Part shown: piece after piece, positions 43,201 to 51,672 of the stretch | How positions within the stretch are numbered: position 1 is the first letter of the stretch | How the letters are laid out: each line of letters opens with the position of its first letter | Origin: Thiotrichales bacterium | GTDB taxonomy: Bacteria; Pseudomonadota; Gammaproteobacteria; Thiomicrospirales; Thiomicrospiraceae | Assembly: GCA_016938655.1 (NCBI GenBank) | Contig: JAFGUG010000072.1 | Coordinates: forward strand, 1 to 54,771 | DNA length: 54,771 bases | Direction: 5' to 3' | The notes under the pieces: generated by a model | What the model was told of the DNA's origin: nothing | Seen by the model: the letters and a program-made list of their open reading frames with translations, nothing else | Databases searched by the model: none | Translations under genes and position numbers: made by a program

Positions 43201-43632
43201 TTAAAACGGTTTAACAACAACCATAATTAGAATAACGGTGGCTAACACTAATGGAATCTCATTTGCCCAACGGTAGTAAACACCGCTGTGGTTTAAGTGC
43301 CCTTCCTGCATCTCTTTCATGCGTTTTTTAGTCCACATATGGTAAGCAAGTAACAACGCAACAAACAACAGTTTAACGTGCAACCAACCGCCACTAAAGC
43401 CGTACGCAACCCATAACCAAATACCGGTACCAATGGCAAACATCATCATAATGGTCATAAAACCATACAATTTTTTAGCCATAATCGCTAAACGAGCGAC
43501 ATCTTGCCCCGCTTCTTTACCTTCCACAAAATGCACAAAAATACGCGGTAGATAAAAAATCCCCGCCATCCAAGACATCATAAATAAAATGTGGAACATT
43601 TTTGACCAACTATACCAAGCCGATAAATCCAT
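43201..43632 (-). CDS. hemJ: Protoporphyrinogen IX oxidase, HemJ type
   Basis: Four-helix inner-membrane enzyme oxidising protoporphyrinogen IX to protoporphyrin IX in haem synthesis. At 143 residues it has the HemJ length. It shows SKMFHILFMMSWMAGIFYLPRIFVHF with the conserved His, HVKLLFVALLLAYHMWTKKRM, and RWANEIPLVLATVILIMVVVKPF at the end. AAAGGAA precedes the ATG. First of a two-gene unit with the BNR protein. Confidence 0.95.
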   Translation of the reverse strand: MDLSAWYSWSKMFHILFMMSWMAGIFYLPRIFVHFVEGKEAGQDVARLAIMAKKLYGFMTIMMMFAIGTGIWLWVAYGFSGGWLHVKLLFVALLLAYHMWTKKRMKEMQEGHLNHSGVYYRWANEIPLVLATVILIMVVVKPF

Positions 43633-43723
43633 AACTTTTCCTTTAAATAGTCGCAGTTTAATTACTCAGCCTGTATCATACCTGTTTGAAAAAGAATTTG
43701 AACTCAGAAACTAGGAAATAATC

Positions 43724-44203
43724 ATGACGCTAGAAGATAACAAAGTTGGTTTAATCGAATATACGCTAACCGATGAAACAGGTGAAACCATAGACGCATC
43801 AAACGGCAACCCTCTGGCTTACCTTCATGGGCATGGCAACTTAATTCCAGGTTTAGAAAAAGAGCTCGCAGGTAAAACCGTTGGCGATAAATTCACCACC
43901 ACCATTCCGGCCTCCGAAGGGTATGGTGAGCGCGTTGATGCGTTGGTGCAAACGGTGCCTGCAAGCATGTTCCAAGGCGTGGATAATATTGAGGTGGGTA
44001 TGCGTTTTGAAGCCCAATCTGATCACGGCATGCACTCTGTTGAAGTGACGTCGGTTGAAGATGGTCAAGTCACCGTTGATGGTAACCACCCACTCGCGGG
44101 CGTGGCTTTGACCTTTGACATAGAGATTATTGGCGTACGCGCAGCAACCGATGAAGAGATCGAGCATAAGCACGCTCATGGTGACGGTGGACATCACCAC
44201 TAG
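43724..44203 (+). CDS. slyD: SlyD-type FKBP peptidyl-prolyl isomerase
   Basis: Cytoplasmic folding helper and metal-binding protein. The FKBP domain is split by an insert-in-flap chaperone domain in the usual way: VGLIEYTLTDETGETIDASNGNPLAYLHGHGNLIPGLEKELAGKTVGDKF, then the IF domain, then NHPLAGVALTFDIEIIGVRAA. The C-terminal tail EHKHAHGDGGHHH is His-rich for nickel binding, though shorter than in E. coli. 159 residues; AGGAAA precedes the ATG. Confidence 0.95.
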   Translation: MTLEDNKVGLIEYTLTDETGETIDASNGNPLAYLHGHGNLIPGLEKELAGKTVGDKFTTTIPASEGYGERVDALVQTVPASMFQGVDNIEVGMRFEAQSDHGMHSVEVTSVEDGQVTVDGNHPLAGVALTFDIEIIGVRAATDEEIEHKHAHGDGGHHH

Positions 44204-44230
44204 GTTTTTCGCCTCACGCTGAAAACACGA

Positions 44231-44257
44231 AGGCCGTCAATTGACGGCCTTTTTTTA
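44231..44257 (+). terminator. Rho-independent terminator of slyD
   Basis: AGGCCGTCAA / TTGACGGCCT (44231-44250), a 20-bp perfect palindrome, then T7. The A side also suits the converging cytochrome gene. Confidence 0.85.
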
Positions 44258-44304
44258 TGATTTATTTCTTTGCTTTTTGTGACTTTAGACAACCACTCCA
44301 ACCA

Positions 44305-45072
44305 TTAACGATTGGCATCCGTCCACGTATTCTCCTCTGAGAATCGTCCTCTTAACGGCATAATCCACATCTGATAGAGCGAACTAAATAGCATGATCGC
44401 TGACGCCATGCTGTAACCAAACCCGCCAAACATAATTAAATACGCAAACCCCGGATACCACTTGGTTAACCACCAACCCGCTATGTCTAAAATAAGAAAG
44501 GCAAACGGCGTGAAGATCAGCAACGCTTTAATCCACTTATTAAACCCGACCGCCATCGAAAAAATTAAACCAATGAAGAAAAAGATAAAACTAATCCCAA
44601 ACAGGTGAATGTGTGACACACGGGTTAACGCATCAATTTCCGCACCATGATCAACCGCAGCCATCTCTTTCATGACCTTGTACTCAGCGACGTTCGGAAG
44701 CGTGGGAATATTGGCGTGACAAGCCGCACACTTAGCATCCACTATCGGCTTAATCTTCGGCAACCACTCACTTTCTGGCGCATCATTGCGCGCCCATTCA
44801 ATCAAGGTCAAATTCTCTTCTGGCGTGGCTTTGGTCTTCATCGAGCCATTTAATTTGCTCTCCAGTTTTGAGCCGGTACGATTGCCATAATAGCTGTAAA
44901 CAATATCATCCACTGATAAACCCGGTTTGCCATCGGCCATTCCGTGGGTCAGCATAATTTGCGCACCCGCCATCATTAACCCCAACCCTGCCACTAAAAT
45001 ATAGCCGGTAAACAAGGCTTTTACGGAGAGCGATAGGCTGGGTAAATTGAGCCAAGAGGTTGTGTTTTGCAT
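44305..45072 (-). CDS. Membrane c-type cytochrome of unknown function
   Basis: A 255-residue protein with one N-terminal helix (about residues 18-42), a periplasmic segment of about 105 residues and three further helices (from about 150). The periplasmic part ends with a single haem site, IVDAKCAACHANIP. HIHLFGISFIFFFIGLIF and the following helices have histidines that could bind another cofactor. I cannot name a family with confidence; homologues likely occur in other sulfur-oxidising gammaproteobacteria. The ribosome site is weak. Probable role: electron transfer between quinone pool and periplasm. Confidence 0.75.
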   Translation of the reverse strand: MQNTTSWLNLPSLSLSVKALFTGYILVAGLGLMMAGAQIMLTHGMADGKPGLSVDDIVYSYYGNRTGSKLESKLNGSMKTKATPEENLTLIEWARNDAPESEWLPKIKPIVDAKCAACHANIPTLPNVAEYKVMKEMAAVDHGAEIDALTRVSHIHLFGISFIFFFIGLIFSMAVGFNKWIKALLIFTPFAFLILDIAGWWLTKWYPGFAYLIMFGGFGYSMASAIMLFSSLYQMWIMPLRGRFSEENTWTDANR

Positions 45073-45287
45073 AGGAAAACTCCAATTAAAAACGGGTGAG
45101 TAAAGATTGAACGTGACTGAGGGGAGTCGTCATTGAGCTTCGTCGTTGAGGAGCAGTGTCGATGGGTTAAGTGTAATCAAATACGCAAAATGTTTTAATC
45201 TATTTGACGCTTTTTATCATAAGAGCGCATTCAACGAGTGGTTGGCCGGTAACGATGGTTCATACGTCAAATCGACTGAGCAGTGAA

Positions 45288-45731
45288 TTAGGGCTTTTCC
45301 ATTAAAAAGTCTTCGTAATCGAGTTTGCCGTTATCAAGCACCACCGGTATCGCGGCAATGCCCACGCCCGCTTGTTTAACCGACTCACGTTGACCCGTTA
45401 TTAAAGGGTGCCAATCGGCGAGCGGTTGACCACGGTAAATCATACGATAGGCACAAGTATCAGGCAACCAATCAAACTCCGCCACCCTTTCACGGGTTAG
45501 CTGAACACAGGTCGGAACATTCACTGAGCGGTTGGCGTAATCGGTACAGGCACCCGTTTTGGTATCTGAATATTTACAGACCACCGAGGTGTAGACAATC
45601 TCATCGGTCTCATCGTCTTGCAATTTGGTTAAGCAGCACAGTGCGCAACCATCGCACAAGGATTCCCATTCATCTTGGCTCATCTCATCAAGGGTTTTGG
45701 TCTCCCAAAAGGGTCTGTTCTCTGGTTCCAT
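45288..45731 (-). CDS. ycgN: YcgN-family cysteine-cluster protein (UPF0260)
   Basis: A 147-residue conserved protein with an N-terminal cysteine cluster (LCDGCALCCLTKLQ) and later CKYSDTKTGACTDY and VPTCVQL, a pattern shared with the zinc/iron-chelating CxxCxxCC family. The typical PFWETKTLDEMSQDEWESLCDGC start and DTCAYRMIYRGQPLADWHPLITG make the assignment firm. The function is unknown. GAGA precedes the ATG. Confidence 0.93.
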   Translation of the reverse strand: MEPENRPFWETKTLDEMSQDEWESLCDGCALCCLTKLQDDETDEIVYTSVVCKYSDTKTGACTDYANRSVNVPTCVQLTRERVAEFDWLPDTCAYRMIYRGQPLADWHPLITGQRESVKQAGVGIAAIPVVLDNGKLDYEDFLMEKP

Positions 45732-45803
45732 GTTTATCTCTATTAATCGTTATCTAATTGTCTTTCAGTGTTTTTTATTGTTTAACCAATTCTTAGAAAA
45801 CTA

Positions 45804-45815
45804 AGCAGGCCTGCC
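45804..45815. repeat. Iterated palindrome copy 24 (AGCAGGCCTGCC)
   Basis: 14 bp past the pseudouridine synthase stop; followed by AACTTTT. Confidence 0.8.
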
Positions 45816-45828
45816 AACTTTTGAAACG

Positions 45829-46506
45829 TTAACCCTTAAAAAACTGCCAAGGGTTTGCCCAGGTTTTAATTGAATCTTGACATAACGGGTCTAAATAACG
45901 TTGTCCACTGTCCGGCGGGCAAACAAATTCATAGTGTTTGTCTTGCAAGTCAAAACGCATGGCATAGGCGTGTAAGTAACCACGATCTTCTTGTTTGGCT
46001 TGCTCACTGTCGGCGTAACGCACATCGCCACAAATCGGCGCAGACAAACTTTTCATCATCACACGCAGTTGATGCGTTTTACCCGTGGTGGGCTTCAGTA
46101 GAAAAAGTCGTTCACCAGGTCGAATCAGCGCGCTAATAAACTGAGTAATCGCTGGGTTCTCTTGGGTTTTGGTTAACATCCAACTGCCACGACGCGCTGC
46201 GACCATATCGCCTTTCACCCAACCCTGCTTCTTTTTGGGTTTTTGATTGGCAATGGCCAAATAAAACTTGTCAATTTGTCTGCTTGAAAACAGGTCATTG
46301 AACGCTTGTGCAGTGGCTTTATTAAAGGCCAAAATCAATAAACCAGAGGTCATTTTGTCTAACCGGTGCACAGGATAAAGTTGCTCAACCTGCAACTGTT
46401 GTTGCACCAACACCACCAGACCTGCTGATTCTTCGGAGTGAAAGTTTAAACCTGCAGGTTTATTCACCACAATAAAATCCGCATTTTGAGCAACAATCGG
46501 TATCAA
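45829..46506 (-). CDS. RluA-family pseudouridine synthase
   Basis: A 225-residue single-domain RNA pseudouridine synthase without the S4 domain, of the TIGR01621 kind. The catalytic Asp is in YPVHRLDKMTSGLLIL. Other motifs are VVNKPAGLNFHSE, KFYLAIANQKP and TGKTHQLRVMMKSLSAPICGD. The RNA target is not known. The open frame starts with TTG 46506, with AAGG seven bases upstream; no later ATG keeps the fold intact, so a TTG start is probably real. A palindrome copy is 14 bp past the stop. Confidence 0.9.
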   Translation of the reverse strand: MIPIVAQNADFIVVNKPAGLNFHSEESAGLVVLVQQQLQVEQLYPVHRLDKMTSGLLILAFNKATAQAFNDLFSSRQIDKFYLAIANQKPKKKQGWVKGDMVAARRGSWMLTKTQENPAITQFISALIRPGERLFLLKPTTGKTHQLRVMMKSLSAPICGDVRYADSEQAKQEDRGYLHAYAMRFDLQDKHYEFVCPPDSGQRYLDPLCQDSIKTWANPWQFFKG

Positions 46507-47448
46507 AATAAAGCCTTGTTTTTCATTATATTATGAACCGAACTTAATCGATCAAATCAAATTCTGCGGTATGCATGACTTGGCCATTAACCAGCAATTC
46601 AATTTTGTGCACACCCGGGTAATAGGTTCGGGTACGGATTAACTTGAAGTTATGCGTTTTTGTAAACGCCCTTTCAGCCTGCTGATACTCTGCCTCGTTT
46701 ATTTTAAAGACTTTTCGATAAGGTTGTGACTGCTTTCTTAAAAAGAACAGCGCATATTCTAATCTCAGGTGTCCAAGGGTAGGATTAAGGTTTGATTGTG
46801 AATGGGCTTGCAAACCAAACGAAAACGTCAAGCGTTGGCCCATCGCCACTTGCTGTTCTATCTGCCAATCTCGTAAGGTAAGATGCGCAATCCCCGAATA
46901 ACCCATTATTGCCAAGGCTTGCGGATGCCCTGCTTTTAACAAGGTACGTAATGCGTGTTTGATAATCCATTGCGTCTCTTTCGGGAGAACCTGCACCGAT
47001 TGATTCCCCATCCAATCACGAAACAACATCAACACCCAATCGGGTTGCGACTTTGTTAAATCATTCAATAAATTAGCGACACTTTTACGAACATAAGGAC
47101 TAGAATCGGACTTGAGTAATTGAATAATGGGTTTTACCCAATCGGGGTTTTCTGCAACCCACGGCAAGTGCTCTGCCCAAGGTAAATAAGGTCTTACGCC
47201 CTCACTGGCCAAACGGCGTAGATGGTGATTATCACTTTTTGCCCAGCTCAGCAGTTGGCTCCTAGTTCGCTCTGGCTCGGTATTTAAGAAGGGCCGAATC
47301 GCAAATTCGGCGGTGCTTTTTTGAGTAAACAATGCCAAGGCCTTCATAGATGCTTCAAAGTAGTGAACGCCAAAGCAGGCAACGTAGTCGGAAAATACAA
47401 AATGAAACAGTCACGAAAATGCTTTTGAAACGTGTTCTAAACAGGTTA

Positions 47449-47460
47449 AACAGGCCTGAT
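47449..47460. repeat. Iterated palindrome copy 25 (AACAGGCCTGAT)
   Basis: In the AlkC-like N-terminal piece, read YQACL. Confidence 0.7.
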
Positions 47461-47531
47461 AGTCGAGCATATTGGCCTGTTTAAACCCAGAATCAATGGC
47501 AAGTGTAACGGTTCGAATACGCTGTTTTAAT

Positions 47532-47543
47532 GGCAGGCCTGCC
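47532..47543. repeat. Iterated palindrome copy 26 (GGCAGGCCTGCC)
   Basis: Same gene, 83 bp from copy 25 but in a different frame, read WAGLP. Confidence 0.75.
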
Positions 47544-47719
47544 CAATTTGGCTGATTAACCAGTTCCACGAGAGGTTGAATTTTAAAATCAGCGAGCCGT
47601 TGGTTAATTAAAACCGCCAATTTTTTGATATTTTCTAGATCAATTTGATCCTTTAATAAATCCGCCATACCTCAACCATAACAAAAACTTAGAAAGCTTA
47701 TTAAGCAAAATATCAAAAT

Positions 47720-47735
47720 TGGCACAACCCTTGAT
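47720..47735 (+). promoter_or_regulatory. Possible sigma-54 promoter of the CheZ-like gene
   Basis: TGGCACAACCCTTGAT fits the -24/-12 pattern TGGCACg-N4-TTGCw except for A instead of C in the -12 element. A transcript would start near 47748, a 69-nt leader. Chemotaxis and flagellar genes are often RpoN-dependent in related bacteria. Confidence 0.35.
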
Positions 47736-47816
47736 ATAGAGTCACTAAGCATTAATTTAAAACGGGAAAATTGTCAAAAATATGACAACCCACTTTTTTT
47801 ATAAAGGGAGCATACC

Positions 47817-48263
47817 ATGGCCGTAATGAATACTCAGGAAAAGGTACAAACGTGTCTAGAGTTTATCGACAATCGCTTAGAGACCACCTCTGAACAAACC
47901 ATTCAAATTGCAGAGATGATTATCGCTGACATCAAAAATCTCACGCAAGCTTACCCGCTTGCCTTGCAACGTGGCGAACTTAAAGAGCACTCAGAACTGG
48001 TTCGTGCGACCCAGCTTAATTGGGTTAACCAACTACACGATATTATTCTAGAACAGACCAACCGTGACTTAAATGGCCAAGTGATTATGGCACTTCAAGG
48101 CTTTGTAAAAAACTTGAATGAAAACACCTTAAAATACACAAAATTTGACCTCCCAAGTGCCGTGGCCAGTCAGCAGAAAGATGAAACCGAATACCTAAAC
48201 CAAGATGAAATCGATTTACTCATGAGCCAGCAAGCCCTGTTTAATGACAACGTCTGCCATTAA
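47817..48263 (+). CDS. cheZ: Compact CheZ-like CheY-P phosphatase
   Basis: A 148-residue helical protein, much shorter than E. coli CheZ (214). The catalytic stretch EQTNRDLNGQVIMALQGFVKNLN (Asp84, Gln88) copies CheZ QDLTGQVI with its Asp143 and Gln147. The extreme C-terminal part YLNQDEIDLLMSQ (127-133) resembles the CheZ tail SQDQVDDLL that docks CheY. The N-terminal half would form the long helical hairpin. It has a GGGAG ribosome site and its own terminator. It stands away from any flagellar or che operon in this window. Confidence 0.75.
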   Translation: MAVMNTQEKVQTCLEFIDNRLETTSEQTIQIAEMIIADIKNLTQAYPLALQRGELKEHSELVRATQLNWVNQLHDIILEQTNRDLNGQVIMALQGFVKNLNENTLKYTKFDLPSAVASQQKDETEYLNQDEIDLLMSQQALFNDNVCH

Positions 48264-48285
48264 ACCAACGCTTTAGGTTCCCCTA

Positions 48286-48319
48286 CGCGCTTTAACGCCT
48301 CTTTGTTAAAGCGCGTTTT
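48286..48319 (+). terminator. Rho-independent terminator of the CheZ-like gene
   Basis: CGCGCTTTAAC (48286-48296) / GTTAAAGCGCG (48305-48315), 11-bp perfect stem, then TTTT. Confidence 0.75.
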
Positions 48320-48581
48320 AATTGGCCGTTAATCCTATTCAACTGCCCTAATCTTGGCTTTGCACGTTCTAATAGAGTCTCATTTATTAAGACTTTTCTG
48401 TTTAATCATTTTTATCGGTCACTTTTAATTCTGTCACTTCACATTATCTAAATGATTTCCCCTTGTCTTTTAACCAAGCAATTTGCATACTAATTGGGCA
48501 TACTTGCATGGGTCAGTTCCCCCATTCCACAGCGCACGCTATACACATAGTCTGTTAAATTTAAATTAGGGTTTAAACCAC
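48320..48581. other. Intergenic region before the DUF482 gene
   Basis: Together with the preceding terminator a 318-base gap. I see no gene and no clear promoter; the sequence is T-rich with no repeats. Confidence 0.5.
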
Positions 48582-49739
48582 GTGACAAACTATAAAATCC
48601 AATTTAATGATTCACTGAGCGTCATTCCGGCAGACAGCTGGAACGCCTTAAACCGTGATAACAATCCGTTTATGCGCCATGAGTTTCTAATGGCGCTAGA
48701 AACCCACAATTGTGCCAGTGAGCGCTTTGGTTGGATTGCACATCATTTAACCGTTTATGACGGCGATGAATTGATCGCCGCCATGCCTCTGTATGAGAAA
48801 CATAATTCGTATGGCGAGTTTGTATTTGACCATAGCTGGGCGGATGCTTGGCAACGAGTCGGTTTGCCCTACTTTCCCAAACTGGTGACTTCTGTTCCCT
48901 ATAGCCCGGTGACTGGCCCACGACTCCTGATTAATCCAAACTTAACGGAATCGATTCAAGAAAAAATTTGGCAAGCGATGGTTGAGCAAACCCAGCAGTT
49001 TGCTCTGAACCATGGCTTTAGTGGTTGGCATTGTCTGTTCGCCAACCAAAATGAGCAGGCCTGGTTAAACAATCAAGACCAATTCCATATTCGTAATGAC
49101 TGTCACTTTCATTGGTTTAATCAGAACTACACCACATTTGACGACTTTTTAGCCAAACTGACCGGTAAAAAGCGCAAAAATATTCGCCAAGAACGTAACT
49201 CGATTATTAACGCCGGCGTGACCTTACGGGTACTGGATGGACATACTGCCAACGATCAAGATTGGGCAGACTTTGCATTTTTTTACCACAAAACATTTAC
49301 CGATAAATGGAGTACACCAACCTTAAACGAAGGCTTTTTTAAGGCGGTGGCGCAAGCCATGCCCAAGCAAGTGGTGTTGGTGTTGGCCGATAATGCGGCT
49401 GGGGAATGTGTAGCTGGCTCCTTAATGTATCGCAGTGACAGTGTGCTGTATGGTCGACACTGGGGCTGCACCGAGGAGATTAAAAACTTGCACTTTGAAG
49501 CCTGCTACTACCAAGGCATTGAGTACGCCATTGAACACGGTTTACAACGTTTTGAGCCGGGCGCTGGTGGTGAACACAAAATTGCTCGTGGTTTTATTCC
49601 AGTTAAAACTCAGTCTGCTCATTGGTTAGCCCCTAACCCGTTTGAAGAAGCGTTACCGCACTTTATTCAAGAAGAGCAGAAAATCATGGATCACTACTAC
49701 CACGAAAACCATGCACACAGTCCATATAAACAAATGTAA
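48582..49739 (+). CDS. DUF482 / COG3146 GNAT-like acyltransferase
   Basis: A 385-residue member of the FemAB-like GNAT family sometimes called peptidoglycan-biosynthesis-like (COG3146). The conserved segments are FMRHEFLMALE, FDHSWADAWQR, YFPKLVTSVPYSPVTGPRLL, LTGKKRKNIRQERN, LYGRHWGCTEEIKNLHFEACYYQGIEYAIEHGLQRFEPGAGGEHKIARGF and FLxxE-like endings. The substrate is not known. It starts at GTG 48582 with AGGG about 11 bases upstream. A palindrome copy encodes EQAWLNN. Confidence 0.9.
   Translation: MTNYKIQFNDSLSVIPADSWNALNRDNNPFMRHEFLMALETHNCASERFGWIAHHLTVYDGDELIAAMPLYEKHNSYGEFVFDHSWADAWQRVGLPYFPKLVTSVPYSPVTGPRLLINPNLTESIQEKIWQAMVEQTQQFALNHGFSGWHCLFANQNEQAWLNNQDQFHIRNDCHFHWFNQNYTTFDDFLAKLTGKKRKNIRQERNSIINAGVTLRVLDGHTANDQDWADFAFFYHKTFTDKWSTPTLNEGFFKAVAQAMPKQVVLVLADNAAGECVAGSLMYRSDSVLYGRHWGCTEEIKNLHFEACYYQGIEYAIEHGLQRFEPGAGGEHKIARGFIPVKTQSAHWLAPNPFEEALPHFIQEEQKIMDHYYHENHAHSPYKQM
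49054..49065. repeat. Iterated palindrome copy 27 (AGCAGGCCTGGT)
   Basis: In the DUF482 gene, read EQAWL. Confidence 0.7.
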
Positions 49740-49799
49740 AACAAACAGTTCAACGTGTAAAAACACATTCAACCTCGTTCACTTGCGTTTTAAAAAGTT

Positions 49800-49811
49800 A
49801 ACAGTCCTGCT
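49800..49811. repeat. Iterated palindrome copy, degenerate (AACAGTCCTGCT)
   Basis: 60 bp past the DUF482 stop. One core base differs, but the extended arms AAAAAGTT and AACTTTT are well kept. Confidence 0.6.
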
Positions 49812-49924
49812 AACTTTTAATGAGCGTGTTTGAATAGATTACGTATTTTCGTGTATCATTTATTCAAATGTTTTTTCGTCGTATTTATGACGAATTTTTC
49901 ACTTAACCAACCAAAGGAATCATC

Positions 49925-50410
49925 ATGAAATCAACTTTAAAAGGGTCTTTACTCGCTATCAGCTTGGGGCTTTTTGCACTGAGCGCACCCGCAATCAGTT
50001 TTGCCGACCATCACGGTGAAAAGCAAGGTAACATGACCAAAATGGGGCCGCCATCGGCTGAATTTATGCAGAATTTAAACCATGCGAGCTTTATGCCAAA
50101 CCTGATGCGTCACTTAATGATGAATAAATCGGTTCTAGAATTAAACGGTGATCAATTAAAAGCCCTAAAAGGCTATAACCAAGAAAACTCGCCAAAGGTT
50201 CAAGCGATGGTTGCAGAACTCATGGCGTTAGAGAGCAAAGCCTATAAGCTGGCATTGGCAGATGCCTCAGCTAAAGAGGTCACTCAAGCGGGTGAAGCAG
50301 CGTTTGAAATTCGTGAAGACTTAATGAAAGCCAAGTTAAAGTGCCGGGATTTTGTTAAGACGGTCTTAACGGCTAACCAATATCAACAAGCGTTAAAGAC
50401 TTATCAATAA
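49925..50410 (+). CDS. Periplasmic Spy/CpxP-like helical protein
   Basis: A 161-residue exported protein. The signal peptide runs to about PAISFA. The mature part is helical and Met-rich (HASFMPNLMRHLMMNKSVLELNGDQLKALKGYNQEN) with an LNGDQ motif like the LTxxQ of Spy/CpxP chaperones, and ends VLTANQYQQAL, a second such motif. One Cys is present (KLKCRDF). A chaperone or metal-sensing role is inferred. AAAGGAA precedes the ATG. Confidence 0.7.
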   Translation: MKSTLKGSLLAISLGLFALSAPAISFADHHGEKQGNMTKMGPPSAEFMQNLNHASFMPNLMRHLMMNKSVLELNGDQLKALKGYNQENSPKVQAMVAELMALESKAYKLALADASAKEVTQAGEAAFEIREDLMKAKLKCRDFVKTVLTANQYQQALKTYQ

Positions 50411-50452
50411 CCCATTGATAAACCATTAAAAATGGTGCATTTTATCCGGCAC

Positions 50453-50478
50453 AAAAAAAGGGCTAACGCCCCTTTTTT
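50453..50478 (+). terminator. Rho-independent terminator of the Spy-like gene
   Basis: A7-GGGC-TAAC-GCCC-C-T6, bidirectional in form; it also ends minE from the other side. Confidence 0.75.
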
Positions 50479-50503
50479 CATGATAAACCATCTAAAAAAT
50501 GGG

Positions 50504-50758
50504 TTATTTTTCAGGTAACACCAAATTCAATTCCAGCACGTCAAAGCCGTTTGCTTCGTCTACAGAAATTTGTAACTTATCATGGTCAATGTCCACGTAC
50601 TTTGCAATCACCGCCAGAATCTCCTCACGAAGTTGCGGGAGATAATCCGGTGCGTTTCGATCAGAACGTTCATGCGCTAATAAAATTTGCAGACGATCTT
50701 TTGCTAGATTGGCCGATTTTTTCTTACGCTGTCCAAGTAGATAGTCGAGTAATGCCAT
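50504..50758 (-). CDS. minE: Cell-division topological specificity factor MinE
   Basis: An 84-residue protein that stimulates MinD ATPase and drives the Min oscillation so division happens at midcell. The N-terminal amphipathic targeting and anti-MinCD segment is MALLDYLLGQRKKKSANLAKDRLQILLAHERS, then LPQLREEILAVIAKYVDIDHDKLQI. It follows minD by 10 bp with AAGGAG ahead. Last gene of minCDE. Confidence 0.97.
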   Translation of the reverse strand: MALLDYLLGQRKKKSANLAKDRLQILLAHERSDRNAPDYLPQLREEILAVIAKYVDIDHDKLQISVDEANGFDVLELNLVLPEK

Positions 50759-50768
50759 GGTTCACTCC

Positions 50769-51581
50769 TTACTTACCGAAGAGCTTAGAAAACAGCCCTT
50801 TCTTCTCTACATTAATAAAACGTTGTTCAACCTCTTCACCCAGAAAACGGTTCACAATATCGGTATAGGCTTGTGCCGCCAAAGAGTTGGCTTCCATAAT
50901 CACCGGTGAACCGGCATTTGAAGCATTTAACACATCTTGCGACTCTGGCGTCACACCCAATAGCTTGACGTTAAGTAGGTCAATCACATCATCCACCGAT
51001 AACATTTCGCCCGCTTCAACACGTGCTGGGTTATAACGGGTTAAAACAAGATGTTCAACAATTGAAGATTCGCCATTTTCTGAACGTTTCGACTTAGCTT
51101 GTAAAATCCCTAAGATACGATCGGAATCACGTACCGAAGAGACTTCTGGGTTGGTTACAATCAACGCTTCATCGGCAAAATAAAGCGCTAACTGTGCGCC
51201 CTTTTCAATCCCGGCAGGCGAGTCACAAACAATATAATCAAAGCCGGCTTCTTTTAGCTCCTCAATCACACGCCCCACGCCTTCTTGCGTTAACGCATCT
51301 TTATCACGCGTTTGCGAAGCCGCTAAAATATAAAGGTTATCAACGCGTTTGTCTTTAATGAGGGCTTGTTGCAGTTTGGCTTCGCCCTGCACCACATTCA
51401 CAAAGTCATACACCACGCGGCGCTCGCAACCCATAATTAGGTCTAAATTACGCAAGCCTACATCAAAATCGATGACGCACACTTTATAACCTTTAAGCGC
51501 TAAGCCGGTTGAAAAGCTCGCACTGGTGGTGGTTTTACCCACGCCTCCTTTACCAGAGGTCACGACAATAACTCGAGACAC
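50769..51581 (-). CDS. minD: Septum-site-determining ATPase MinD
   Basis: Membrane-cycling ATPase, 270 residues, with deviant Walker A SGKGGVGKTTT at the N-terminus, GLRNLDLIMGCERRVVYDFVNVVQGE and the C-terminal amphipathic membrane helix (EQRFINVEKKGLFSKLFGK). I start at GTG 51581 (MSRVIVVTSGKGG), five bases after AAAGGAG; the longer frame (to 51644) covers the minC-minD spacer. Recruits MinC and is controlled by MinE. Confidence 0.97.
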   Translation of the reverse strand: MSRVIVVTSGKGGVGKTTTSASFSTGLALKGYKVCVIDFDVGLRNLDLIMGCERRVVYDFVNVVQGEAKLQQALIKDKRVDNLYILAASQTRDKDALTQEGVGRVIEELKEAGFDYIVCDSPAGIEKGAQLALYFADEALIVTNPEVSSVRDSDRILGILQAKSKRSENGESSIVEHLVLTRYNPARVEAGEMLSVDDVIDLLNVKLLGVTPESQDVLNASNAGSPVIMEANSLAAQAYTDIVNRFLGEEVEQRFINVEKKGLFSKLFGK

Positions 51582-51672
51582 GTTGACTCCTTTAATCTTA
51601 ATTATTTCAATGATCGAATTACGCAGTCTAATGCTAACGCACAATTCATTTGGGTTTAATTTATTTGCCTTA

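Larger units (their letters stand above)
46544..47668 (-). pseudogene. AlkC-like DNA alkylation repair gene interrupted by an in-frame TGA
   Basis: The HEAT-repeat family AlkC/AlkD removes alkylated bases. The N-terminal piece (47668 to 47411, 85 codons: MADLLKDQIDLENIKKLAVLINQ...) and the C-terminal piece (MKALALFTQKSTAEFAIRPFLNTEPERTRSQLLSWAKSDNHHLRRLASEG...) are in the same frame. The 21 codons between read LFHFVFSDYVACFGVHYFEAS, which also fits the family. Only the TGA at 47411-47413 separates them. The simplest reading is a recent nonsense mutation or base error; independent expression of the 267-residue C-terminal piece from 47347 is possible. Two palindrome copies lie in the N-terminal piece. 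Confidence 0.82.

Noticed and set aside
47411..47413. TGA as selenocysteine codon in the AlkC-like gene
   Set aside because: The position is not a redox Cys in the family, and I see no SECIS-like hairpin directly after it.
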